Assembly (NCBI GenBank): GCA_002308195.1
Contig: DBVU01000029.1
Location: forward strand, 1 to 33,089
DNA from: Bacteroidales bacterium UBA1256
GTDB lineage: Bacteria; Bacteroidota; Bacteroidia; Bacteroidales; Paludibacteraceae
Length of the DNA: 33,089 nt
Reading direction: 5' to 3'
Every line of letters begins with the position of its first letter. The stretch's first letter is position 1. The notes under the pieces were generated by a model. That model saw only the letters and a program-made list of their open reading frames with translations. It did not search any database and had not been told where the DNA came from. Both the position numbers and the translations under genes were made by a program. Shown piece after piece: positions 1 to 9,884 of this stretch.

Positions 1-2
1 CA

Positions 3-1181
3 ATGAAAAATAGATTCCTACATACTGCAATTATAGCCATGCTCATCTTCCCGATGATTATGCATGCACAAGGGGAAATACCCAATATAGAGAACCATTC
101 CGATGATTTTATTCAAGCGAGTCTTCTCATAGGTTCTCCTAGCGAAGGGGTGTTCTCGACGATGGGCCGTACCTCAATTCGACTTCGTTGTGAGGAATAC
201 GGCATGGATAATGTTTATTCCTATTTAATGGTGGTGGATGATAATGAAAGTGAAAAGGCAGCTTTTGCGAAGGCGAAGGTACGGGTTGGATTGTTGGTAA
301 TGCCTTATGCATATTTCATAGAGGATATTGAGAGCCAAGGAATCACTACAACTGAATATGGAATGAATCTTCCAAACGCGTCAAAAAAACAGTTATGGAA
401 GATATTGGATGAAGAAGAAGGTAAAGGACTATATATGGGATATGGGTTCTTTCATCAAGGATGTGCATTAAGGATGATGCATTTGGTAGAAAAAGCCCTT
501 TATCCACAAGCAATCGTTTATGCTCCATGGCCATCCTTGTACGAGAAAACATATAGGGAAATTATCTATGATTATATAGAAGGACGCGAGTGGCTAAAGT
601 TTGTGCTTATGACTATATATGGAGCAGAAGCGGATATGCAAAAAACGCCTCATGAGAAAGTTATAATGCCGAGCCACTTGGCAGAAGTTTGGCAAACCGC
701 TACTATTGACGAAATTCCCGTATTGACTGAGGGACAGATTATAACAAAAGAAGGGTCTTCGCAGAGAACAACCTGCGTTTGTACTCCTCTTTTGCTGGCG
801 GTGCTATTGCTATTATTGGCAATAGTTGGAAGTATCGTGTCATGGAAATGGGTTGACTGGGTAGTGTTATCCATTCAAGCATTGATTGGGTGCGTAGTAA
901 TTATCTTCGTCTATGTCATAGATGAAACAACTATACCATGGAATTGGTTACTCATTGCATACAATCCATTACCTCTGCTATTGTGGCATTGGCGCAAGTA
1001 CTGGGCATTGCCATATGCAGTAATTGTTGCCATATGGCTCACAGCAATGGCAGTTTGGCCACATATGTTGATTGATTGGGCATATTATCCTCTAACTTTC
1101 GCGGTGATAATAGTGCTTATGGCCCAAACACCACTATGTGAGAAAATATTAAACAAAAGTAATAAAACAAAAAGATCATGA
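3..1181 (+). CDS. Divergent DUF4105 (Lnb-like) membrane protein
   Basis: This 392-aa protein starts with a signal peptide (cleavage near HAQ, residues 21-23). Residues 38-230 read like DUF4105, the periplasmic domain associated with Bacteroidota lipoprotein N-acylation (Lnb). The family's opening SLL..P.E.VFS..G.T.IR pattern is at residues 40-60, an F-F-x-x-x-C-x-x-R stretch is around Cys154, and an L-x-x-I-Y-G-A-E-A-D stretch is at 201-211. The C-terminal third carries four or five hydrophobic segments (about 261-282, 284-306, 334-352 and 358-376), and the total length fits the family. Two family positions look changed: Arg56 sits where FGHT-type proteins have His, and Gly153 replaces the Asn before the Cys. 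The activity may therefore be altered or lost. The stop overlaps the next start (ATGA), so it is probably translationally coupled to the surface-protein genes. The family call comes from motif memory, not a search. Confidence 0.72.
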   Translation: MKNRFLHTAIIAMLIFPMIMHAQGEIPNIENHSDDFIQASLLIGSPSEGVFSTMGRTSIRLRCEEYGMDNVYSYLMVVDDNESEKAAFAKAKVRVGLLVMPYAYFIEDIESQGITTTEYGMNLPNASKKQLWKILDEEEGKGLYMGYGFFHQGCALRMMHLVEKALYPQAIVYAPWPSLYEKTYREIIYDYIEGREWLKFVLMTIYGAEADMQKTPHEKVIMPSHLAEVWQTATIDEIPVLTEGQIITKEGSSQRTTCVCTPLLLAVLLLLLAIVGSIVSWKWVDWVVLSIQALIGCVVIIFVYVIDETTIPWNWLLIAYNPLPLLLWHWRKYWALPYAVIVAIWLTAMAVWPHMLIDWAYYPLTFAVIIVLMAQTPLCEKILNKSNKTKRS

Positions 1182-4100
1182 ATAGAAAAGTTAAAGTATT
1201 TTTTGTCTTAATTGTATCACTCTTAGGCGCAGTAAATGCATATGCAGGTGGAAGTACTACGTATACTTTCTATGCAAAACTCAAGGCGCAAGTTGCAACA
1301 GGGTGTAGTGGTATGGGAAAGGTCTATGCTGGAACATCCACAACAGCCGGAACATATCAAAATGCGTCCTCGACATCTTCCGAATTATCTGCGCAAACAG
1401 AATCCGCAGATGCAACAACTTTAACTGTCGGCACATTCTATGCTTTTGCTCAAGCAGTAACGGGCTATAAATTTGTCGGATGGAAAGAGAGTGACAATAC
1501 ATCTGCCGCGATTGTATCCACAGATAACCCTTATGCTGTTAGTGTAGAGTCAAGCAGTAAAAATAGTGGTTCTGGCACAACAAAATTGCTTTATGCCTTT
1601 TTTGCTCCCAAAACAAGCGTGAACATCACCTTTGTAGGTTCACCCACAGGCACATACAAGTATACAATAAATGGGACTTCAGCGGTAGTAAATGGAAGCA
1701 ATATAGCAGTTGCTAACGTAGATGCTGTAACATTGTCCGATCCTTCCCCTGTTGATGGTTTCGTTTTTGCGGGATGGTATCAGATAGACAATAACGGCGA
1801 TATAACGGATTTGTCAGGGAGCAACTCATATATGGTAGATTTCTCAATAACTGGTGATGTGCAAATAGGTGCTCGATTCGTATCAACTTCTTTACCGCAG
1901 TTTGTTAACAAACAAACGTCAACTACCTACTATGGCTTAAAAGCAGCACTGTTATCGGCTAGCGCAGGCCAAGTTGTAGTGCCGGTAACGGATTGTACTG
2001 TTGATGGAACAGACTTGTTAGCAGAGGATGATAATACGTATATAATTCCTTCCGGTGTAACACTACTTGTGCCATATAACGATTCGTATACTGTAAGTGG
2101 ATCCTCGGTGCCGCGCGTGCAAGAGCAAAGTGTAGTTCCGGATTGTTACCGTACTCTCACATTGGCAGCAGGAGTCCAGTTGCAGATAAATGGTAACGTA
2201 GAAATTGGTGGAGAGCAAAACAATGCTGGGCAAACCAATACTGCATGTGGAGGGCCTCGAACACATGGGCGCATGGTTATGGAGCCTAACACTAAGATTA
2301 CATTAAAAAGCAACTCCAATCTTTATTGCTGGGGATTTATAACGGGAGAGGGCGAACTCGTGGCAAAAGCGGGTTCCAATGTGTATGAGTGCCTTCAAAT
2401 GACAGACTGGAAGGGAGGTTCTTGTTCTTCCGGCATGATTAATAATAGTCAAAAGGTATTCCCTATTACGCAATACTATGTCCAAAATATAGAACCCTCT
2501 ATCACGTTTGAATATGGTTCACGTAATTATGTCTCTACAGCTATTTTTGCAAGCAATACAAGTGCGTTAGCAGACAATGTTACGTTCCTGTCTACAAGTG
2601 GTGGATTATTTAACCTGTCTTCTGGGGCAACGGTTTTGCGTCAATACGATGGAACCACAGACCGTATCGTATATACGATTAATGGCAACGCTTCTTTGGA
2701 TAATCTTAATATGGACTTGTCGGTATCATTTTTTAGTGTAAATATCCAATCGTCCAAATACAGATTGCCATTGACCAATAATATGACAGTAAATATTGCT
2801 TCGGGAACAACAACTATTAATCCAGATATGGTTCTGTCTGCAGGAGCGATTGTAAATATTGCCCATGGAGCAACAGTCAAGATAGTATCTAGTAAAACAC
2901 TTGTTGTCTACGATATCTCAGAATGGGGTAATTATGCAGCAGATGCCAAGATATGGCCTCTAAAATATGTTCCAGGTCGCACATATACTAGTGCTACAGC
3001 AAGTGGGCGTACAGGAAGTAATCTTCAATCTGCGTCAATCTGTGTCAACGGAACATTGGATGTGTATGGCAATCTATATACAACGACTTCGGGGGCTAAC
3101 ATTTATTCTGAAGGAGCTCTTGGAAATGTCGTCTTTCATAATGCTGCACCGTCTAATATGACAGTGTACCAAGTCACAACTACTAATACGAATTATGATG
3201 GTCAAACAGCTACTTCTGCCCAGTTGCACAACGATAGCCTATGGTATACAAACGGATTGGATTGCGAGTATCTTGCCACAACAGGCTGTGCGGCAAACAC
3301 CACGATCACTCATGTTAACGGCCACTGGGGTTGGATGGAAGTATGGAAAGATTTTGATGGTAGAATTCTTAAGGCTATCAACACAGTTGCACAAGCATCC
3401 AACGGAACTGCGCCAGAAGAGCCCACTCGCGATTGCTATGCCTTTGCTAGTTGGCAAACTGACATTGACAACGCCAATCAAGAAGTTGTGCATACTGCTA
3501 CTTATACTCCAACATGTGCAGTAGCTACGTATACTATCACATGGAAGAATTATGATGGTTCTGTTTTGGAAACGGATGAAGATGTAGAAGAAGGAGCTCT
3601 GCCTACTTATGATGGTGAGACACCGACAAAACCGGCAACTGCGCAATACACTTATACGTTTGACAAGTGGAGCCCGGCCATTGTCGCTGCAACGGAAGAT
3701 GCAACCTATACTGCCCAATTTGATAGTGTGGTAAATACCTATACAATTACTTGGAAGAATGAGAATGGCACTATATTGGAAACCGATGAAAATGTGCCTT
3801 ATGGAACAATGCCAACTTATGATGGCGAGACGCCGACGAAGGATTCAACTGCGCAGTACACCTACAGTTTTGCTGGTTGGACACCGGAAGTAGCCGCAGT
3901 AACTGGAGAAGCGATATATACCGCACAATTTGATAGCACAGTAAACACTTACATAGTGCGTTTCTTTGTCGATGATGAATTGTACGACACTCAAACAGTA
4001 GAATATGGTAGCGATGCTGTTTCGCCGGATGTTCCAACGAAGGATGGTTACACTTTCACTAATTGGGACAAGAGTTTGAACAACATCACTGCAGATACAG

Positions 4101-5428
4101 ATATTAATGCTGTGTTCAATATTAATAGTTATAGCATTACGTTCAAGAATGCCGATGGTACGATTTTGAATGGTGAAGGCTATACCAATGAATATGAGTA
4201 TGGCGCAGCGCTTCATCCGACTGATCCTACGTTGGCGGCGACAGCTCAATACACATTTACTTTCCGCGAATGGCAGCCCGCTTTGGCTTTGGTTACGGCC
4301 ATTACTACATATACGGCGGTTTATGATTCTGTCGTGAATACATATCTCATTCAATTTGTCAATGAAAATGATTCGCTTCTGCAGAGCAGCGAATGGGAAT
4401 ATGGTGCGACACCCGAGTACAACGGCGCAATTCCTACTAAGGATTCAACGGCTCAGTATACATACACTTTCTCCGGGTGGACACCGGAGGTTGTATCTGT
4501 AACAGCCGCAGCTACTTACAAGGCAACCTTCAGTTCTACGGTTAATACCTATACTATTATATGGAAGAATGAAAATGGAGCTGAATTAGAGAAAGATGAG
4601 AATGTGCCTTATGGTGAAACACCTGAGTACAATGGTGCAACTCCATCCAAGGATGAGGATGCTCAGTACACTTATACCTTCAATGGTTGGACTCCTGATG
4701 TTGTAACTGTGGCGGGCGATGCCGAATACACTGCAGTCTTTACGGCAACGAAGAAGACCGTTAGCGGTCTCACCTTCACCAGCGATGATGAGACGAAGGG
4801 TACGGTAACTGTCGATCCGCAGCAATCTACCTATGAGTACGGCCAGACTGTTACGGTTACTGCAACGCCTAACGAAGGTTACGAGTTTGCAGGCTGGAGT
4901 GATGGCAGCACTGAAGGTGCAGAGCGCGAAGTGGTTATCGATGAGACTACAGAATCGTTCTATGCCATCTTCACTCCGAAGAAATATCTCATCACTTTCG
5001 TCAATTGGGATGGAATAGAAGTACTGCAAAGCAGCGAATGGGAATATGGTGCGACACCAGTTTATACCGGAGAAACGCCGACCAAAGAAGAGGATTCGGA
5101 AAATTGGTATGCTTTTGATGGCTGGACTCCGGAAATCGTAGAAGTGCAGAATGAGGCGACCTATACTGCATCCTTTAGAGAGATTCCTAAAAATGGCGCG
5201 ACCGGCATGTCGGATGTGGATGCAAATGGCGAGATTGTTGTAATCGGTCATACGATTATGATTAGCGGAGTGCAAGAGGGGAAAAAAGTGTACGTGTATG
5301 ACGCACAAGGCAATATGATTGCGCAGGCTCAAACATCGATAGAAACTGTAACCATCAACATTCCATCAGCGGGAATGTATATTGTTCGTTTGATGGATGG
5401 CGTAAAGAAGATTGTGATTAACCAATAG
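1178..5428 (+). CDS. InlB B-repeat surface protein with T9SS-like C-terminal domain
   Basis: This 1416-aa exported protein has a signal peptide ending near residue 23 (AYA). Residues 24-245 hold two divergent repeats marked by GYKFVGW and GFVFAGW. Residues 245-700 are rich in Thr, Ser, Asn and short hydrophobic periods, like a beta-solenoid. Residues 720-1335 are a tandem array of Listeria-Bacteroides (InlB B / Flg_new) repeats of about 70 aa, each with an F/W-x-N-x-[DN]-G start, an EYG or PYG turn and a GWTPEV ending. One divergent repeat (GYEFAGWSDG) is near residues 1190-1267. The last ~75 residues contain VYDAQGN and a GMYIVRL strand, as in T9SS type A sorting domains. The likely role is a surface adhesin or structural protein, and its ligand cannot be read from the sequence. 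The gene overlaps the upstream stop by 4 bases and ends 2 bases before the next start. Confidence 0.85.
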   Translation: MNRKVKVFFVLIVSLLGAVNAYAGGSTTYTFYAKLKAQVATGCSGMGKVYAGTSTTAGTYQNASSTSSELSAQTESADATTLTVGTFYAFAQAVTGYKFVGWKESDNTSAAIVSTDNPYAVSVESSSKNSGSGTTKLLYAFFAPKTSVNITFVGSPTGTYKYTINGTSAVVNGSNIAVANVDAVTLSDPSPVDGFVFAGWYQIDNNGDITDLSGSNSYMVDFSITGDVQIGARFVSTSLPQFVNKQTSTTYYGLKAALLSASAGQVVVPVTDCTVDGTDLLAEDDNTYIIPSGVTLLVPYNDSYTVSGSSVPRVQEQSVVPDCYRTLTLAAGVQLQINGNVEIGGEQNNAGQTNTACGGPRTHGRMVMEPNTKITLKSNSNLYCWGFITGEGELVAKAGSNVYECLQMTDWKGGSCSSGMINNSQKVFPITQYYVQNIEPSITFEYGSRNYVSTAIFASNTSALADNVTFLSTSGGLFNLSSGATVLRQYDGTTDRIVYTINGNASLDNLNMDLSVSFFSVNIQSSKYRLPLTNNMTVNIASGTTTINPDMVLSAGAIVNIAHGATVKIVSSKTLVVYDISEWGNYAADAKIWPLKYVPGRTYTSATASGRTGSNLQSASICVNGTLDVYGNLYTTTSGANIYSEGALGNVVFHNAAPSNMTVYQVTTTNTNYDGQTATSAQLHNDSLWYTNGLDCEYLATTGCAANTTITHVNGHWGWMEVWKDFDGRILKAINTVAQASNGTAPEEPTRDCYAFASWQTDIDNANQEVVHTATYTPTCAVATYTITWKNYDGSVLETDEDVEEGALPTYDGETPTKPATAQYTYTFDKWSPAIVAATEDATYTAQFDSVVNTYTITWKNENGTILETDENVPYGTMPTYDGETPTKDSTAQYTYSFAGWTPEVAAVTGEAIYTAQFDSTVNTYIVRFFVDDELYDTQTVEYGSDAVSPDVPTKDGYTFTNWDKSLNNITADTDINAVFNINSYSITFKNADGTILNGEGYTNEYEYGAALHPTDPTLAATAQYTFTFREWQPALALVTAITTYTAVYDSVVNTYLIQFVNENDSLLQSSEWEYGATPEYNGAIPTKDSTAQYTYTFSGWTPEVVSVTAAATYKATFSSTVNTYTIIWKNENGAELEKDENVPYGETPEYNGATPSKDEDAQYTYTFNGWTPDVVTVAGDAEYTAVFTATKKTVSGLTFTSDDETKGTVTVDPQQSTYEYGQTVTVTATPNEGYEFAGWSDGSTEGAEREVVIDETTESFYAIFTPKKYLITFVNWDGIEVLQSSEWEYGATPVYTGETPTKEEDSENWYAFDGWTPEIVEVQNEATYTASFREIPKNGATGMSDVDANGEIVVIGHTIMISGVQEGKKVYVYDAQGNMIAQAQTSIETVTINIPSAGMYIVRLMDGVKKIVINQ
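3338..5178 (+). repeat. Tandem InlB B-type repeat array
   Basis: About eight coding repeats lie inside the surface protein. The clearest unit starts are at 3338, 3521, 3731, 3941, 4121, 4334, 4541 and about 4978, giving spacings of 180-213 bases. A divergent unit fills about 4745-4977. Units 3731 and 4334 share the residues TKDSTAQYTY and GWTPEV. The stretch 4385-4413 is repeated base for base at 5030-5058 (29 bases), which suggests recent exchange between units. Confidence 0.85.
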
Positions 5429-5430
5429 GA

Positions 5431-8400
5431 ATGAACAACTGTCGAGGACAGATATTATTAGTATTTCTACTTTGCGTTCAAATGATTTGGTCGCAAAGTG
5501 GAACATCATGCAATAATGCTATTCCGCTAGGAGATAATTATTCGGCACAGATTCGCACGAATAGTACCGTTTGGTATCGCGCTGGAACATTTGACCTGCC
5601 GATTAAGGTATGTTTCACTCCTAACGATATGGCGGCTTCTGTTGCTCCGGAAGTGGAAATGGATTTCACTTGCCAACCAGGAGTATACGAAGATAGCATA
5701 CTTTGCAGTTTGTTCTGTCCGACAGCGGAAAATGGCGTAGCATTTGATATGCCGCACAAGCCATTGTTGGAAGTAGAAGGTGATTCGTACTGTATCACAA
5801 TGGGAAAAACCTATCGTGATTTGTTGCTCAAGATGGGCATCGATTACAATGTAACAGTATATGTGAAAGTGACCTATAAATCTGCCGGTATTATTGAGAT
5901 GATTCCTGATACGGAGTTTTCGGATTGTATGGATGGCGGCAAATTTATGCGCTTGGGTGATACAATAGAAGTACAAGCCGCAGATAAAGATCGTCACGTT
6001 GTTTTGCCGTATATCCAATGGCGCGAAGATTCGATTCGTTATATATGGAATGGCTCAAGTCCTGTTACAGTCGCGGTGGCTAATACATGTGTGATCGATC
6101 CAACCGATAATGCCGATGAACGAATCATTGATTGGTTTGAAATGCAGCCGGGAGATACGGTTTGCCTGACAGCTGATACGGTGCGCTATTATGCAGAATT
6201 TGAGAATGCTCAAGCGGGAATGTATTATGGGAAATTCTACAGTGCAGCGCCCGGAGAAATGAAGATAGAGCAGATTCCGATGGCTCCACCGGCCGGCGAT
6301 GCTATACTGATGAATTATGGACAGGCGGTAACTATTCCCGCGAATGACACCAATGCGCTTTATGCTATTTTGCGAGATACGATAGCCGTTCGTCTAGTGA
6401 GTCCGACAGCATATATACTGAATATGTACGTTGGCACAACGGCAGATTTTACTCCGACAACCGCCATAGCACACTACACGTTTGCTCCATCTGAATCGGG
6501 ACATATTTTGTGGTTGAGCAAGAATGATGTAGATGCATTGTGGAGTCAAACCAACGACCAGTATCTCTATGTGCGCTTTGTGACGAATGCTCGGACCAAT
6601 GTGACTTTAGAGAAATGGAAAGCTTCGGATTGTGCGAAGAAGTGGAATGAGTTGCAGCCGGGAGAAACCGTGGCCGTGAAACCAATGGGGCAAGGCGCGG
6701 TTTACTATCGTTTGCAATACAATTTGTGGAACGGAGGAGATCTCATAGTTGCATCAACGGTGGATCAGTCTTGTCCGATGTTTGTTGGCGATGTGTGCGG
6801 ATTCCCGAATAATGCGAGTGATAGTCGTGTAGTACATGTGCAAGCAATTGCCCGAAAGAAAACGGTAACGATACCGGATTCGATTGTTGCGCAGTGGAGC
6901 GACCGAGTAGATGGTGAAGGAAATCTGTATGTTTTATTTGCTACTTCTGGTTCTGGTAATATAACAATGTCCAGCACAAAATCGGCCGAACAAGATCCGC
7001 AACCGCAGAAGTCGACCATCAAGATAGAATGTAAGACCAACAATCGTTTGGAAGTGAGTGTTGACGAAAGTCAGACGATCGAGATACAAAATGCCAATGT
7101 TGGGACCGTAGAAACATGGTCAGCAGAAGTTGGCGAAAGTCATATTGTAGATCTAGCAGACGGTAGTTATATTTTACTCGGTGAAGATGAGAGAATTAGT
7201 CTGGAAATCTCAGATTCTTCTCTCGGAGTGCTCTTGATATTGTCTCGGTATTGTCTCGGTAACAATTCGTCAGACTTAGACACATTGCCAGTAGCCGGAG
7301 TGACCGAAAATGAGGCAATCCAGATAGAGAAAGAAACGGTTTTGCGCATAGAACCCGGAGACAATTATTTGCATTTGGAATCGAGTCTTCTGCCTGCGAT
7401 GATTTACTATATGCCGAATAGCGCGTTTGGTCCGATTCCGGAGGCGAAAATCGGGAATGATACATTAGATAGAGTGGGCATGTTTGAAGATTGCGGGCAA
7501 TACTGGCAATGGTGCGCCATGTATGCAGAATCGGGTGCGACAGTAAATATTGTATCGGTTGAAAAGAATTGTATTTTGGTTCGCCCGTTTGAGTGTAGTG
7601 CCATTTATTCGGATACGGCAGCAATAGTTTGGGACAGTTTGGCGTGGCGCGGAAAAATGTACACAGAAAGCGGGGATTACACCATATTGGAGCCAATTAG
7701 TTACGGGTGTAATAATAGTTATACTTTGCATCTAACGGTTCATCATACAAGCTATGTGTATGAGCAAGAAAAAGCATGCGATAGTTTGGAATATGCGGGC
7801 ATGGTTTATACGAAGAGCGGTGAATATGCAATCGATACCACTATTCTCGCTAATGGAGATCGGGAAATTCGCAAATTGCGTGTAACAATAGGACAGACCT
7901 ATTACACCTCGACTGACGTGGAAGTTTGTCAAGAATATCGTTCGGTATCCGGCAAAATATTTACCGAGAGTGGAACGTATCAGGATACATTGCCAACGTA
8001 CGGAAGTTTCTGCAACACGATAGTAACGCTCCATTTGACAGTAAAGAATTGCACCATAACCGATAGTGTTTATTTCTGCGCAGACGAAGATGATACTCGC
8101 GTGGAAAGAGTAGGAGATACAATTCGCTACTATGTGCCATATGTTTGGGAATCACCGGATAACTGGAATTACTGGGAAGGCGCAGTAGTAGATGGTGGGC
8201 ATGAGCGCAGTTTGCTGAATCTGCATCAGGTGGAACAAAATCTGTATCGTCACTATGTTGGGCGCTTGACTCCAATTACACGGATAGAGTGGTTTGCACG
8301 TAGTCAGGATGCAAGCGAATATGTTCCGTTGGTGTTGGAAGATGGAATTCAGTGGGTAGAAAGAGGAATGGTGAAGATGGATGTAGTTTTCTTCTGCGGC

Positions 8401-8541
8401 GAAGTGTACAGTGGTATGATATCCACCGCTTTGCAGTCGCCAACCACGGAAGAGTCCATTCAGAAGATAATAGAAAATGGTCACGTATATATCCTTCGCA
8501 AAGGAGAGAAATATAATTTATTGGGAATAAAAATAGAATGA
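5431..8541 (+). CDS. Large exported protein with PPC-like modules and Cys repeats
   Basis: This 1036-aa protein has a signal peptide (residues 1 to about 22, ending WSQ). It opens with C-N-N-A-I-P-L followed ~20 residues later by T-V-W-Y, a pattern resembling bacterial pre-peptidase C-terminal (PPC) beta-sandwiches. Weaker copies start near D-C-M-D-G-G, A-I-L-M-N-Y-G and D-C-A-K-K-W, over residues 25-530. Residues 714-874 hold three shorter repeats with a Tyr-x-x-SG-Y/T-Y core and a C-x-x-x-x-x-L-H-L-T-V ending, common in Bacteroidota exported proteins. The tail (1007-1036) has the form G-H-V-Y-I-L-R-x-G-x-x-Y-N-L-L-G. No catalytic motif is visible. It sits 2 bases after the InlB-repeat gene and overlaps the next gene by 4 bases, so it is probably part of one surface assembly. 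The function is unknown. Confidence 0.75.
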   Translation: MNNCRGQILLVFLLCVQMIWSQSGTSCNNAIPLGDNYSAQIRTNSTVWYRAGTFDLPIKVCFTPNDMAASVAPEVEMDFTCQPGVYEDSILCSLFCPTAENGVAFDMPHKPLLEVEGDSYCITMGKTYRDLLLKMGIDYNVTVYVKVTYKSAGIIEMIPDTEFSDCMDGGKFMRLGDTIEVQAADKDRHVVLPYIQWREDSIRYIWNGSSPVTVAVANTCVIDPTDNADERIIDWFEMQPGDTVCLTADTVRYYAEFENAQAGMYYGKFYSAAPGEMKIEQIPMAPPAGDAILMNYGQAVTIPANDTNALYAILRDTIAVRLVSPTAYILNMYVGTTADFTPTTAIAHYTFAPSESGHILWLSKNDVDALWSQTNDQYLYVRFVTNARTNVTLEKWKASDCAKKWNELQPGETVAVKPMGQGAVYYRLQYNLWNGGDLIVASTVDQSCPMFVGDVCGFPNNASDSRVVHVQAIARKKTVTIPDSIVAQWSDRVDGEGNLYVLFATSGSGNITMSSTKSAEQDPQPQKSTIKIECKTNNRLEVSVDESQTIEIQNANVGTVETWSAEVGESHIVDLADGSYILLGEDERISLEISDSSLGVLLILSRYCLGNNSSDLDTLPVAGVTENEAIQIEKETVLRIEPGDNYLHLESSLLPAMIYYMPNSAFGPIPEAKIGNDTLDRVGMFEDCGQYWQWCAMYAESGATVNIVSVEKNCILVRPFECSAIYSDTAAIVWDSLAWRGKMYTESGDYTILEPISYGCNNSYTLHLTVHHTSYVYEQEKACDSLEYAGMVYTKSGEYAIDTTILANGDREIRKLRVTIGQTYYTSTDVEVCQEYRSVSGKIFTESGTYQDTLPTYGSFCNTIVTLHLTVKNCTITDSVYFCADEDDTRVERVGDTIRYYVPYVWESPDNWNYWEGAVVDGGHERSLLNLHQVEQNLYRHYVGRLTPITRIEWFARSQDASEYVPLVLEDGIQWVERGMVKMDVVFFCGEVYSGMISTALQSPTTEESIQKIIENGHVYILRKGEKYNLLGIKIE

Positions 8542-9824
8542 TCGATATGAAAAGGACAGGAATCGTATTGATGTTGTGTCTGTCGGCTCTCACGCTGTGC
8601 GCTCAAGAGACGAATCTGAAGCGCACCGGAAGTCCGGAATGCGAGGCTGCTCGTATTGGAATGGAGGCACCATATTATTATTGTGATTGCCACGAGAGCA
8701 GTCGTACATTTGCCTTTCCACTAGAGGAAGAGATAACGGATACTGTGTGGTACACGGCTACAGTGGATGACCTAAAACAAGGCATCTCGGCTTACTGGTT
8801 TTCTGACTGCTCCGTGACGATGGAAGTGTACGCCATGTGTACGAGTAAAGAACCAACCATCAGCATGACGATAGGCAAAAACCAAATGCGCGAGATAGAT
8901 GTGGCCAAAATCAATCAAAAAATTTCGGAGATGGGCGAAACTGCTCAGCAACTGATGGGCGCATTGACTCCGCATATTCGTGTGTATCCAAACGGAGGAA
9001 CAGGTCGTGTGTTCTGTTATCCGTATAATCAAGGTCCATCGTCCAGTTGTGACGATCCATTACCTTTGCGTCCGGCTATGACATATGTGACAAATACGCA
9101 GACCAACGAATATAAATTGGCATCCTCATCGATTAGCTCCAAAGGCAAAGCTTTTATTCTATGGAAACAAGAAAAAAGTTCGGCATGTGAAATATGGTTG
9201 ACTTTGGACAGTTGCGATGGACAAGAAATAGGTCGTGCTAAACTGACAGATTCTCTGCATGTGTATCAGCCGGATAGTGCGGCTTTGGTGAATGCGCGTA
9301 GCGGACACCATGATATTTGGCTACACGCCAAACATGCCAAAAATATTACAGGCCGATTGTATTATTACAATAATCCAAAATATAAAGAAGGTATCAAAAC
9401 GAAGAAAAGTTCCGCATGCCAAGGGAAAACGCTCAAAGTGAATATGCGTACGTATAGCGCAGATACTTCTTTTATAGATACGCTATGGGTTGCGCGTGAT
9501 ACACTCTCTTTGATGAAAGTGCAATTGACATTCGAGGAGCCGCCACTGGAATATGATACGGTGCAAGTGTTACCGGCGGAACTAAGCCGTGGCTATCGCT
9601 ATACTCCATCTGGCGATATACTATACACCTATAATGATACGATTGTGGAGATTGTGAAGAAAAATACGTGTACTCGTCGCATTCAAGTGACAGTGCTAGA
9701 TCCAACAGGCATAGAGCACAGCGAAAGCGAACGTCCTCGAGTTTACAAGCAATTGCGCGATGGGAAGATGTGGATTATCGTAGATGAGCGTAAATATAAT
9801 GCATTAGGACAACCGGTTGAATAA
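8538..9824 (+). CDS. Exported protein sharing the same module, 428 aa
   Basis: The protein has a signal peptide that reads best from the second Met (position 8547, MKRTGIVLM...), ending near CAQ. The ATG at 8538 overlaps the upstream stop as ATGA, so either start is possible. Residues 40-160 match the module of the neighbours: T-V-W-Y, then a hydrophobic strand, a C about 25 residues later, and a polar turn leading to REIDVAKI. A second copy begins at S-C-D-D-P-L-P-L near residue 175 and contains LDSCDG. The C-terminal tail has the form G-K-M-W-I-I-V-x-x-x-x-Y-N-A-L-G, like that of the preceding gene and the giant protein at the right end of the window. No enzyme motif is visible. It is best seen as a small member of the same family. 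Confidence 0.7.
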   Translation: MIDMKRTGIVLMLCLSALTLCAQETNLKRTGSPECEAARIGMEAPYYYCDCHESSRTFAFPLEEEITDTVWYTATVDDLKQGISAYWFSDCSVTMEVYAMCTSKEPTISMTIGKNQMREIDVAKINQKISEMGETAQQLMGALTPHIRVYPNGGTGRVFCYPYNQGPSSSCDDPLPLRPAMTYVTNTQTNEYKLASSSISSKGKAFILWKQEKSSACEIWLTLDSCDGQEIGRAKLTDSLHVYQPDSAALVNARSGHHDIWLHAKHAKNITGRLYYYNNPKYKEGIKTKKSSACQGKTLKVNMRTYSADTSFIDTLWVARDTLSLMKVQLTFEEPPLEYDTVQVLPAELSRGYRYTPSGDILYTYNDTIVEIVKKNTCTRRIQVTVLDPTGIEHSESERPRVYKQLRDGKMWIIVDERKYNALGQPVE

Positions 9825-9884
9825 TCAATTACATATATTATATATAAGTATATATAAATAACATTTAATAATAATTTTAATAAC
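9825..9884 (+). other. AT-rich intergenic spacer inside the operon
   Basis: These sixty bases are almost pure A and T, with a run of alternating TA around 9837-9860 that is partly self-complementary. No TAnnTTTG box and no hairpin with a T-run are present, so I see neither a promoter nor a terminator. It is the longest gap in the six-gene run and probably serves as an unstructured translation-initiation region for the next gene. Confidence 0.5.

Noticed and set aside
3338..5178. InlB repeats as a sign of transfer from Listeria or other Firmicutes
   Set aside because: These repeats are common in Bacteroidota surface proteins, and the base use matches the neighbouring genes.
3338..5178. Regular ~210-base spacing as a CRISPR-like or noncoding repeat
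   Set aside because: The repeats are coding, in frame and diverged, with no short identical direct repeats separated by unique spacers.
4586..5332. 248-codon minus-strand frame opposite the InlB repeats
   Set aside because: It lies entirely opposite a well-supported repeat gene. The translation is a repetitive Ile/Arg/Ser-rich shadow without domains, and the open frame comes from the repeat's codon pattern.
9837..9860. AT palindrome as terminator or operator
   Set aside because: The alternating TA run pairs with itself by composition. There is no G/C stem or T-tail, and no matching copy elsewhere in the window.
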